Shown piece by piece: positions 57,249 through 64,000 of a stretch of DNA of 64,000 nt (position 1 is its first letter; every line of letters begins with the position of its first letter). The notes beneath the pieces were generated by a model. The model ran no database searches. It saw only the letters and a program-made list of their open reading frames with translations, and was not told the DNA's origin. Location of the stretch: positions 1 to 64,000 of the forward strand of contig NZ_JACJSE010000033.1 in the NCBI RefSeq assembly GCF_014698045.1. Reading direction: 5' to 3'. The stretch is from Aulosira sp. FACHB-615. GTDB taxonomy: Bacteria > Cyanobacteriota > Cyanobacteriia > Cyanobacteriales > Nostocaceae. A program made the translations under genes and the position numbers.

Positions 57249-60019
57249 ACAAAGGCCCTGAATACACCCTCACGGAAAAACCCTGCATAGATGCCTTATT
57301 AAAATTCAGTTACACTTGGCTACCACCGCAACAAAACCAAACCGCCAGAGACAGCCTTAACCAAGTCATCCTCCGCGACATCTTCATTACTGCCATCCAA
57401 AACATCAACAAAATCCCCGAAGAAGTCGCCCGCGCTACCTACCAGGATATGCTGGCTGTCACAGATAATGAACAATGGACAAACCTGCTGCGGGGAAACT
57501 ATAGCCGTAACGTTCCGGGTGAAGCAACGAAAAAAACGATCCGCCTCATAGACTTCCTCCATCCCGAAAACAACACCTTCACCGTTACCAATCAGTTTAC
57601 AGTTCAATCACAGCAAACCCGTAAACCTGATATTGTCATCTTCATCAACGGTATTCCTCTGGTGGTTATTGAAGCCAAAAAACCTTTTACCGCCAAAGAC
57701 AAAACCGGAGAAGCATTTGAGCAAATTAAACAATACGAACGCGATATTCCCCGCCTGTTCTACTCCAACGCTTTCAACATCATCACCAATGGGGTAAATG
57801 TTCTCTACGGTGCAACAGGCGCATCCTCAGCTTATTGGGGAACCTGGAACGAAGAAGAGAAAACAGCAACAATCACCTTTAGAAACGAATTAGAGAAACA
57901 ACTTTGGTATTTACTAGAACCTTCTCGCCTACTCGACATCCTGGCACACTTCATTATCTTCGAGAAAAGAGAACAGAAAGTCATCAAAAAAGTCTGTCGC
58001 TATCAGCAATTTCGCGCCGTCAACAAAATTGTAGACCGAGTAATTGCACCTCTCAAACCCGACCCCAAAAACCCAAAGCGCAAATATCGCAAAGGACTGA
58101 TTTGGCATACTCAAGGTTCAGGTAAAAGCCTGACAATGGTGTTTGCTACCCTCAAACTCAAAAACCACTTAACTCTCAACTCCCCTGTTCTGGAAAATCC
58201 TAACATTTTAGTTCTTACGGATCGCATCGATTTAGATGAGCAAATAGACAAAACCTTTAAAGCTTGCGGACTACCTAACCCTACTCACATTACCTCCGGT
58301 GAGGAACTCCAAACAGCCATCCACAGCAACCCTATCGGTTTAACTTTACTCTCCACTATTTTTAAATTTGACCAGTCAGCCATAGCAGCCAACAGCAATA
58401 ACTGGATTATTTTGGTAGACGAATGCCACCGTACCCAAGAAAAAGATTTAGGGGCATTTTTAGAAAAAACTCTACCTCATGCCTGTTTTATCGGCTTTAC
58501 TGGTACACCTATTAAAAAAACTGACAAAGACACTTATCAAAACTTCAGTCTTCCCGGTGAAACTTATCTCGACCGTTACAGCATAGACGATGCTGTTGCT
58601 GATGGTGCGACTGTTCCTATTCGTTACACCAGTCGTAAAGCAGAATGGCAAGTAGACGAGAAAAAGCTAAATATCCTATTTGACCGTTGGTTTGAAAATG
58701 AACCAAAAGAAGTTGTTAACAAAATCAAAGCGCGGGGAGTAAAGGTTGAGGATTTAGTCAAACACCGCCAGCGTATCGAACTACTAGCTTATGACATTTG
58801 GGCGCATTTCTCCTCTCATGCTGCCCCAGAAGGCTTTAAAGCTCAAATTGTTGCTATCGATAGGGAAGCCATAATTCTCTACAAACGCGCATTAGATAAA
58901 ATCATCACCAAAAGTTTAACTAAACAAGGTTTTGACCCAGACACAGCAAAAACCTGGGCAGAAGCGATGAGTGTTCCTGTTTATTCCAGTAATCAAGAAG
59001 ACGCGAAACCCAGCGAAGATAAATATATTAATGCACTGCGTCTAGACCTTAGAAAATATGCCCTGGATAAGAATGGTGAAGTAGCAGCAATTAATAAATT
59101 TCTGGGTGAGAATGCCGAGTACGAAGCCAAAGTTCAGAGTGGTGAAGTACCGCCAGTGCATTTCCTCATTGTCTGTAATAAGCTGCTGACTGGGTTTGAT
59201 GCACCCCGCGAAAGCGTCATGTATTTAGATAACCCCTTAAAAGAACATAACTTACTTCAGGCGATCGCACGTACCAACCGCGTCTATGGCTCTCACAAAG
59301 AATTTGGGCTAATTGTTGACTATATCGGCGTTACCAAAAACATCACCGAAGCTTTAGCGACATATCGTAAATCCGATGTAGAAAACGCCATGAAAAACCT
59401 TGATGTGGAACGCAATCAGCTAAAAGCCGCCCACTGCGAGGTTATGAAAGTTATTAAACCCATCCCCCGCAATACAGCAGACATTCGCCAGGAATATGAC
59501 TCCTTGATTGACCAATTGGGGAGTGAGAATAAATGGTACGAATTTGAGCGTTTAGCTAGAACCTTTGTGAAAGCTTATGATGCCCTCAGTCCTGACCCGT
59601 TGATTCTCGATTACAGAAATGATTTGAAATGGGTAGCAGGATTTTTACCTTTAGGAAAACTGACCTTTGAGAAGCAAGAATCTACCTTGACTCGTGATGT
59701 CAGTGCCAAAATCCGGGAAATGCTCAACGAACACCTAGATATTACAGGCATCACCACACTTTGTAAGTTACATGACATCACCGATCCAGATTTCTGGAAG
59801 GATTTTTCAGGCGATCACACTCATAAGGATCTGAAACAAGCAGCAGTACGCAAAGGTGCAGAACTTCGCAAAATCATGCGACAGAAAGTTGATGATAACC
59901 CCTTATACTACGGCACATTTTCCGAGAAAGTTATAGAAGTTTTGCGTCAGTTTGAGCAAGGACAACTAGGTAAGGTTGATGAGTACGCTCTCAAAAATTA
60001 TATAAAAGTTAATTTCTAA
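57245..60019 (+). CDS. hsdR: Type I restriction endonuclease subunit R
   Basis: 924 aa. The N-terminal PD-(D/E)xK nuclease shows KPDIVIFINGIPLVVIEAKK (about 125-142). The SF2 translocase motifs are HTQGSGKSLTM (Walker A, about 290), VLTDRIDLDEQI, VDECHRTQ (about 390), GFTGTP, FLIVCNKLLTGFDAP and LLQAIARTNRVY. A helical C-terminal region follows for docking to the methylase-specificity complex. Length is near the shorter end for the family. It starts inside the stop of the HsdM-HsdS fusion, so synthesis is coupled. The complex would translocate and cleave unmethylated DNA; the site recognised cannot be read from sequence. Confidence 0.93.
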   Translation: MNKGPEYTLTEKPCIDALLKFSYTWLPPQQNQTARDSLNQVILRDIFITAIQNINKIPEEVARATYQDMLAVTDNEQWTNLLRGNYSRNVPGEATKKTIRLIDFLHPENNTFTVTNQFTVQSQQTRKPDIVIFINGIPLVVIEAKKPFTAKDKTGEAFEQIKQYERDIPRLFYSNAFNIITNGVNVLYGATGASSAYWGTWNEEEKTATITFRNELEKQLWYLLEPSRLLDILAHFIIFEKREQKVIKKVCRYQQFRAVNKIVDRVIAPLKPDPKNPKRKYRKGLIWHTQGSGKSLTMVFATLKLKNHLTLNSPVLENPNILVLTDRIDLDEQIDKTFKACGLPNPTHITSGEELQTAIHSNPIGLTLLSTIFKFDQSAIAANSNNWIILVDECHRTQEKDLGAFLEKTLPHACFIGFTGTPIKKTDKDTYQNFSLPGETYLDRYSIDDAVADGATVPIRYTSRKAEWQVDEKKLNILFDRWFENEPKEVVNKIKARGVKVEDLVKHRQRIELLAYDIWAHFSSHAAPEGFKAQIVAIDREAIILYKRALDKIITKSLTKQGFDPDTAKTWAEAMSVPVYSSNQEDAKPSEDKYINALRLDLRKYALDKNGEVAAINKFLGENAEYEAKVQSGEVPPVHFLIVCNKLLTGFDAPRESVMYLDNPLKEHNLLQAIARTNRVYGSHKEFGLIVDYIGVTKNITEALATYRKSDVENAMKNLDVERNQLKAAHCEVMKVIKPIPRNTADIRQEYDSLIDQLGSENKWYEFERLARTFVKAYDALSPDPLILDYRNDLKWVAGFLPLGKLTFEKQESTLTRDVSAKIREMLNEHLDITGITTLCKLHDITDPDFWKDFSGDHTHKDLKQAAVRKGAELRKIMRQKVDDNPLYYGTFSEKVIEVLRQFEQGQLGKVDEYALKNYIKVNF

Positions 60020-60033
60020 ATTTTTAAAATATT

Positions 60034-61827
60034 ATGTTAATCAAGCAAATTAAAATTCAAAACTTTAGATCGATAGTTAATTCTTCCTTCTCTGCGAATA
60101 ACTTAAATATAATTGTTGGCAATAATGATGCTGGGAAATCTAACTTCTTGAAAGCACTTAATTTATTTTTTAATAACCAAACTGAACCTGGTATAAATTT
60201 TAATTTTAAGACCGACTATAGTTTGTCTGCTCCAAAACGTAGAAAAAAGGCAGAAGAAATCTCTATTGAAATAATATTTAATACTCCTAAAAGTTTTACT
60301 AACAATAAAGATATTACATGGCGTAAAACTTGGCGTAAAAATTATCAAACCCCATATTCAAACGTTAAACAATACGGTAATGATGATGAGTTAGAGGGAA
60401 GATCAAAAATCCCTAATTGGTTAGAAAATATTCGATTTAGATATATACCAGCAATTAAAAGCAGCGATTATTTTACAAGCTTGCTGCGAGATTTACATGA
60501 TGTTTTAGCTGTAACAGTTGAAGAAGACTTGAGGCAAGGAGCGAATAAATTTATAAGTTTGATAAATAATTATACTGAAAATATTACTACTGACATTCGT
60601 AAGAAGATTGGAATAGAAAGCTCCATCAAATTTCCTTCTAGTTTAAGTAGTTTGTTTGAAATACTTGATTTTCAAACAAGAATTGGCGAATATAATGTTT
60701 CCTTAACTCATCGTGGTGATGGAATCAAGATTAGACATATACCTGTCATATTAAAATTTTTACATGAGCAGGAAAATATTAATCGTAAACAAGGTAGCCT
60801 TAGATTAAATACAATTTGGGGTTATGAAGAACCAGAAAATAACTTAGAGCTATCTAGAGCCTTTGACCAATCTCAAGAGTTTTTGAGTTATTCTAATAAT
60901 ATACAAATTTTTTTAACAACTCACTCACCAGCTTTTTACTCAATCTGTAAACCTGAAAATAGCCAGGTCAACATTTATTCTGTTAGCGTTAGAGATGGTT
61001 GCTCTGAAATAAGCAGCATTCAACCAGATCTTTATAATCAATTTCCGGATTTAGATAAAAAGATGGGATTGCTGAATATTGTTACTCCTCATATTGAAAG
61101 AGCAGTATTTGATTACCAAAAGAGAATAGAAGAACTAAACATAAAAATAGAGGGATTGTCAGAAGACAAACCCACGTTATTTGTGGAAGGTTTAACTGAT
61201 AAAATAATTTTAGAAAAAGCTATTAAAGTATTTAAGCCAGAATTAGAGCATATATTAGCAGTTAAAAGTGAGTGTAATGCTGGAGTTAATTGGGTAACAG
61301 ATTCATTAATTGCTTGGGGATGTTCTAGAGCAATTAAATCAATAGCTATAGGTTTGTTTGATAAAGATGAAGCAGGTAAAAAAGCTAAAAGTGATGTAGA
61401 TACCTTTTTTGGTAAAAGGACAAATAATACAGTCAGAACTCTTACTTTAGAATCTCCGCCACATTTGATTTCAATCTTTCAGAAAAATTTGAAAATACCA
61501 ATATCTCTTGAAGAAATTTTTCCTTTCACTATTTGGGAATATGCTAAAAGACAAAATTGGCTTGAAGAAAGAACAGATATAATTAACTTTAATCAATTCA
61601 AAAACAATAATATAAGTTTTAAAGAGCATTGTATCCATAGTGGTCTTAATGAAAAAGAATTATTATATGTGTTGAACAAAGTTAAATCATTTCATAAACA
61701 AGAGTTATCACAATATATTATTTCCTTAAATGGAGACGATTTAATACAAAGTTTGTCTGGTTTTGAAAAAATTATTACAAAAATAAGTAGTTATTTACAA
61801 GTTAATACATCAAATAATATTGAATAA
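60034..61827 (+). CDS. OLD-family ATPase with TOPRIM nuclease domain
   Basis: 597 aa, AT-rich relative to its neighbours. The ABC/AAA-like ATPase shows IVGNNDAGKSNFLKAL (Walker A, about 29-36), WGYEEPENNLELS (Walker B region, about 262) and FLTTHSPAF (H-loop). The TOPRIM domain follows: LFVEGLTDKIIL (about 384) and IGLFDKDEAGK with the DxD pair. This is the layout of OLD nucleases, including GajA-like defence proteins, but no UvrD-like partner gene is adjacent. It starts 14 bases after hsdR and precedes the YgjP-type peptidase, so the restriction system carries a two-gene accessory module. Its role (second-line nuclease or regulator) is inferred. Confidence 0.85.
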   Translation: MLIKQIKIQNFRSIVNSSFSANNLNIIVGNNDAGKSNFLKALNLFFNNQTEPGINFNFKTDYSLSAPKRRKKAEEISIEIIFNTPKSFTNNKDITWRKTWRKNYQTPYSNVKQYGNDDELEGRSKIPNWLENIRFRYIPAIKSSDYFTSLLRDLHDVLAVTVEEDLRQGANKFISLINNYTENITTDIRKKIGIESSIKFPSSLSSLFEILDFQTRIGEYNVSLTHRGDGIKIRHIPVILKFLHEQENINRKQGSLRLNTIWGYEEPENNLELSRAFDQSQEFLSYSNNIQIFLTTHSPAFYSICKPENSQVNIYSVSVRDGCSEISSIQPDLYNQFPDLDKKMGLLNIVTPHIERAVFDYQKRIEELNIKIEGLSEDKPTLFVEGLTDKIILEKAIKVFKPELEHILAVKSECNAGVNWVTDSLIAWGCSRAIKSIAIGLFDKDEAGKKAKSDVDTFFGKRTNNTVRTLTLESPPHLISIFQKNLKIPISLEEIFPFTIWEYAKRQNWLEERTDIINFNQFKNNNISFKEHCIHSGLNEKELLYVLNKVKSFHKQELSQYIISLNGDDLIQSLSGFEKIITKISSYLQVNTSNNIE

Positions 61828-61868
61828 TAAAATCAAAACTTATAAAAGGTAACTGTAAAAAACTGACG

Positions 61869-62576
61869 ATGCCTGTCCTACAAATCGGCCAAACCAGTAT
61901 CCCCTACACCGTGCGCTACAGTAGCCGTACCAAAAGCCAGCGCATCGTTGTTACCCCTAATGCTGTAGAAGTTGTTGCGCCACCCGATACTCCCTTTGAA
62001 CAGATTACCGCTTTTCTTGATAGCAAGCGACGTTGGTTATTTAATGCTGTAGAAGATTGTCGCCCAAAACATCCACCAGAAACACCTCCACGTTACGTGA
62101 GTGGGGCAAAAGTAATGTATCGTGGCCGCCGCTTAATGTTACAAGTAGAGTCAGCCGATGTAAAGCAAGTTATTGTTACTTGCAAAGGTCGCTTTTATAT
62201 CCAAGTACCATACAACCTGACTAAACATGAACAACAGAATGCGATTGAGCAAGCTTTGATTAACTGGAAACGCGATCGCGTTTGGCAGGATGTACAGCAT
62301 TTAGTCAAGATATATGCCCGTAAGCTAGGAGTCGAGATACCAGCAGTCAAACTATCTCAAGAGAAGCGAACTTGGGGAACTTGTGGCAAAGATGGCGTGA
62401 TTCGCATTAATTGGCAGCTAGTTGACGCACCGTTGTCAGTTTTGGAATATGTGGTAGCCCATGAGACTGTTCACTTGCTGCACCGCAATCATGGTGATCG
62501 TTTTTGGGAAGCCCTTTCATGTATCATGCCGGATTGGAGGACGCGGAAGGTTCAACTGGAATCTTGGGAAGGGTAG
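61869..62576 (+). CDS. YgjP-type zinc metallopeptidase associated with type I restriction
   Basis: 235 aa. The N-terminal beta-rich part (YSSRTKSQRIVVTPN, VEVVAPPDTP) leads to RTWGTCGKDGVIRINWQLV and the zinc motif VAHETVHLLHRNHGDRFW (HExxH at about 197-201 plus the third ligand histidine), typical of the YgjP/DUF45 (M48-like) family. These peptidases are often encoded beside type I restriction systems. The gene follows the OLD-type gene by 41 bases. It is the last gene of the cassette, 60 bases before the stop of the convergent border gene. A ghost of its 3' end is at 16105. Confidence 0.88.
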   Translation: MPVLQIGQTSIPYTVRYSSRTKSQRIVVTPNAVEVVAPPDTPFEQITAFLDSKRRWLFNAVEDCRPKHPPETPPRYVSGAKVMYRGRRLMLQVESADVKQVIVTCKGRFYIQVPYNLTKHEQQNAIEQALINWKRDRVWQDVQHLVKIYARKLGVEIPAVKLSQEKRTWGTCGKDGVIRINWQLVDAPLSVLEYVVAHETVHLLHRNHGDRFWEALSCIMPDWRTRKVQLESWEG

Positions 62577-62636
62577 TTTTAAGTGAGGGAATAGGTGAGT
62601 AAGATAGGTGCGATCGCGTCCTTTGTCACAAAGTCA

Positions 62637-63113
62637 TTATCGATTAGTCGCATACCTCAGCACTCGCTCCCACTCCCAACGCCACGCAGTCTCTACCGTA
62701 ATTTCTTTGCCGTTGGTGAACTTGATAAATTCTGTGCCTTCATCATAAAAAACGTCAGCGACGAGACGATTGCGGACATCATACCCCCACGTTTTGGCGG
62801 CAGCATTCCACCATCTCTGTCCAGGTGATTCTAGTATGGGTAACTCAAGGTACTCATCTTTCCAAGCCATTGGCTTCCATTGCTCTTGTAAAGCCCGAAT
62901 TAATATTTGGCTGGGGAATACTTCTTTGTTATTTTCACGTAGCCACAGTATGTAACTAATCGTACTTTGAAGCGCATTTTCTAAATCATAAGTGCAAGCT
63001 TCTAGAGTCATTTGCACGTCTTCGAGTGAAAAGTTAACGCCGAGGCTGACTAACGCACGTTCGTATTGCTTAAATATCTCGTATTCAACTGAGTCTTTTT
63101 CCCAGAACCACAC
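62637..63113 (-). CDS. Conserved 158 aa protein at cargo borders, copy 2
   Basis: Homologous to 16397-16870 across its whole length. It starts at GTG 63113 with AGGAG ten bases upstream. It begins VWFWEKDSVEYEIFKQYERA and contains EACTYDLENALQSTISYILW, the invariant RWWNAAAKTWGYDVRNRLVA and FYDEGTEFIKFTNGKEITVE, ending WEWERVLRYATNR. Its 3' 91 bases are repeated at 54999-55089, so this is the right-hand repeat of the restriction cassette. The upstream side runs into a winged-helix remnant at 63180, exactly as in copy 1. Family unknown; intact reading frames in both copies argue for a functional product. Confidence 0.7.
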   Translation of the reverse strand: MWFWEKDSVEYEIFKQYERALVSLGVNFSLEDVQMTLEACTYDLENALQSTISYILWLRENNKEVFPSQILIRALQEQWKPMAWKDEYLELPILESPGQRWWNAAAKTWGYDVRNRLVADVFYDEGTEFIKFTNGKEITVETAWRWEWERVLRYATNR

Positions 63114-63179
63114 AGTTAATACTTCTCCTATGCAGTTATTTTCGCTTTCTTATAGTTTAATACTGGTAGAAATACTCTG

Positions 63180-63356
63180 CTTGTACTCCGCAGTTTTGGT
63201 TCAATGCAGAAATTCAGCGCACGGTCAGGCGGTGTTGGGATAATGTGCCAGGGGTGATCGCCTATCTCAAAGAAGCGATACGGACTTGGAAAGGTATCAA
63301 GTCGCCGGAAGCGGTGTTTGTTGCTGCTTACAAGGAAGGACGAAAGCCGGAATCAT
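63180..63356 (+). pseudogene. Remnant of winged-helix gene 3' end, copy 3
   Basis: Begins at the same breakpoint as 16942 (TTGTACTCCGCAGTTTTGG, the CTPQF codons) and continues to SPEAVFVAAYKEGRKPES, where it ends abruptly at GGAATC before ATGTAAATTGACC. It forms the right edge of the island, before the peptidoglycan-binding gene. Confidence 0.8.
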
Positions 63357-63433
63357 GTAAATTGACCTCGTTTGTAAATTATAAGGATCAAGCTGCTTCC
63401 AGCTGACTCTGCAAGACCAATAAGGCTCAAAAA

Positions 63434-64000
63434 TTAGAATTTTCCACTTCTAATTTCACTTAAACTAACACCATAAAATTCTTGGGCTTGTCTAATTGCG
63501 TTTCTGGTATCCTCTGCTAATACACCGTTGAGCTGGCCATTATAAAAGCCTTTTTCTTGTAACCGTCGTTGAATCTCTAACACACTAAAGTCGCTTTTAG
63601 CTGCATTGTTCACTTTACTGTATAACCTAGCTCTGGTGGTAGGGCCAGCAATTCCACTTGCAGCTAAGTAATTATCAGCTTGGAAGCGGCGTACAGCCTC
63701 GGAAGTGTAAGAACCAAAGTAACCGTTTGGTTCTCCCTCTAAATATCCCGCTTTAATTAATTGTTCTTGCAGCATTCTGACGGCTTCACCGCGATCGCCC
63801 ACACGAAGATTATCTTTATAAGCTGCACGTCTTGGTGGAGTATCTTTATCTTCACCATAACCTACACTTCCCCCTGGCAGCTTGCTGAGAGTTGTGGGGC
63901 CAACAATCCCATCAACGTTTAGTTTATAGGCTTCTTGGAACCGCTTTACCGATTCTTCGGTAATTGGGCCAAAAATACCTGTTGCATTGCCATAATAATA
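63434..64000 (-). CDS. Peptidoglycan-binding repeat protein, C-terminal part
   Basis: The frame stays open from the stop at 63434 to the right edge (189 codons visible, no start). It contains two complete peptidoglycan-binding (PG_binding_1-type) repeats: RVGDRGEAVRMLQEQLIKAG ... FGSYTSEAVRRFQADN, and FSVLEIQRRLQEKGFY ... DTRNAIRQAQEFYGV. Part of a third lies upstream (GIFGPITEESVKRFQEAYKL, VDGIVGPTTLSKLPGG). Such proteins act in the periplasm on the cell wall, often with a hydrolase domain, but none is visible here. It is probably outside the mobile island. Confidence 0.85.
   Translation of the reverse strand, partial: YYYGNATGIFGPITEESVKRFQEAYKLNVDGIVGPTTLSKLPGGSVGYGEDKDTPPRRAAYKDNLRVGDRGEAVRMLQEQLIKAGYLEGEPNGYFGSYTSEAVRRFQADNYLAASGIAGPTTRARLYSKVNNAAKSDFSVLEIQRRLQEKGFYNGQLNGVLAEDTRNAIRQAQEFYGVSLSEIRSGKF

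Noticed and set aside
61801..63122. GTTAATAC as a specific iteron signature
   Set aside because: Single copies also occur at 61801 and 63115, outside module 1, so the 8-mer alone is not diagnostic; only the tandem array at 2127-2161 is treated as meaningful.
1..64000. Frequent GCGATCGC octamers as regulatory or defence-related sites
   Set aside because: This is HIP1, abundant across cyanobacterial genomes, and is used here only to infer the host group.

Overview
The window is from a cyanobacterium, most likely a filamentous Nostoc/Anabaena-type species. The evidence is the very frequent HIP1 octamer (GCGATCGC), a GUN4 domain, a bluetail-type RTX protein, a caspase gene, dispersed G-rich AGGAGCAGGG-type repeats, and low-GC genes with long AT-rich spacers. 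Almost nothing here is housekeeping. It reads as an accessory island on a plasmid or in a chromosomal hot spot. No tRNA, rRNA or CRISPR array was seen.

The backbone is one replicon-like module present three times: module 1 at about 0.4-6.8 kb, module 2 at 32.2-38.2 kb and module 3 at 49.1-55.0 kb. Each has minus-strand small genes (a possible DUF1392 family protein, a ~100 aa protein in modules 1 and 2, and a ~200-310 aa protein with a shared N-terminal motif). A small regulator follows: ribbon-helix-helix in module 1, unrelated XRE proteins in modules 2 and 3. A plus-strand ParB-like coiled-coil protein of about 560 aa comes next. It is followed by a DinD-like protein and a winged-helix protein in modules 1 and 2, or by one unrelated 440 aa protein in module 3. 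The DinD gene of module 1 is broken. All three ParB-like genes carry a 17 bp palindrome several times, read as an EP(M/V/L)VP peptide.

Cargo sits immediately downstream of the module 3' ends, and loose copies of the winged-helix 3' end recur at cargo borders (16.9-17.3, 20.9 and 63.2 kb). Cargo 1 (6.9-15.7 kb) and cargo 2 (21.1-29.7 kb) are two versions of a VMAP (vWA-MoxR-associated protein) conflict system on one chassis: FGE-GUN4 protein, SAV_2336/vWA-like-FGE protein, MoxR AAA+ ATPase and EAD1-VMAP-C protein. Only the effector end differs. Version 1 has an EAD1-trypsin protease plus a protein with a hydrophobic hairpin. Version 2 has a class III nucleotidyl cyclase carrying EAD1 plus a small membrane protein resembling the Pycsar effector PycTM. 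Version 2 is the most notable system: a Pycsar-like pair apparently wired into a VMAP switch. Between the two lie an HNH nuclease, a caspase and insertion-sequence debris.

The remaining cargo is a truncated plasmid-type gene and a TnpB-like RuvC nuclease (29.9-32.2 kb); a 2842-residue RTX protein with an extracellular-nuclease domain and an orphan response regulator (38.3-48.4 kb); and a type I restriction cassette with an HsdM-HsdS fusion, HsdR, an OLD-type ATPase-TOPRIM protein and a YgjP-type metallopeptidase (55.1-62.6 kb). The restriction cassette is bracketed by 91 bp direct repeats lying in the 3' end of a small conserved gene. The window ends in a peptidoglycan-binding protein that runs off the right edge, and begins in an unidentified minus-strand gene that runs off the left edge.
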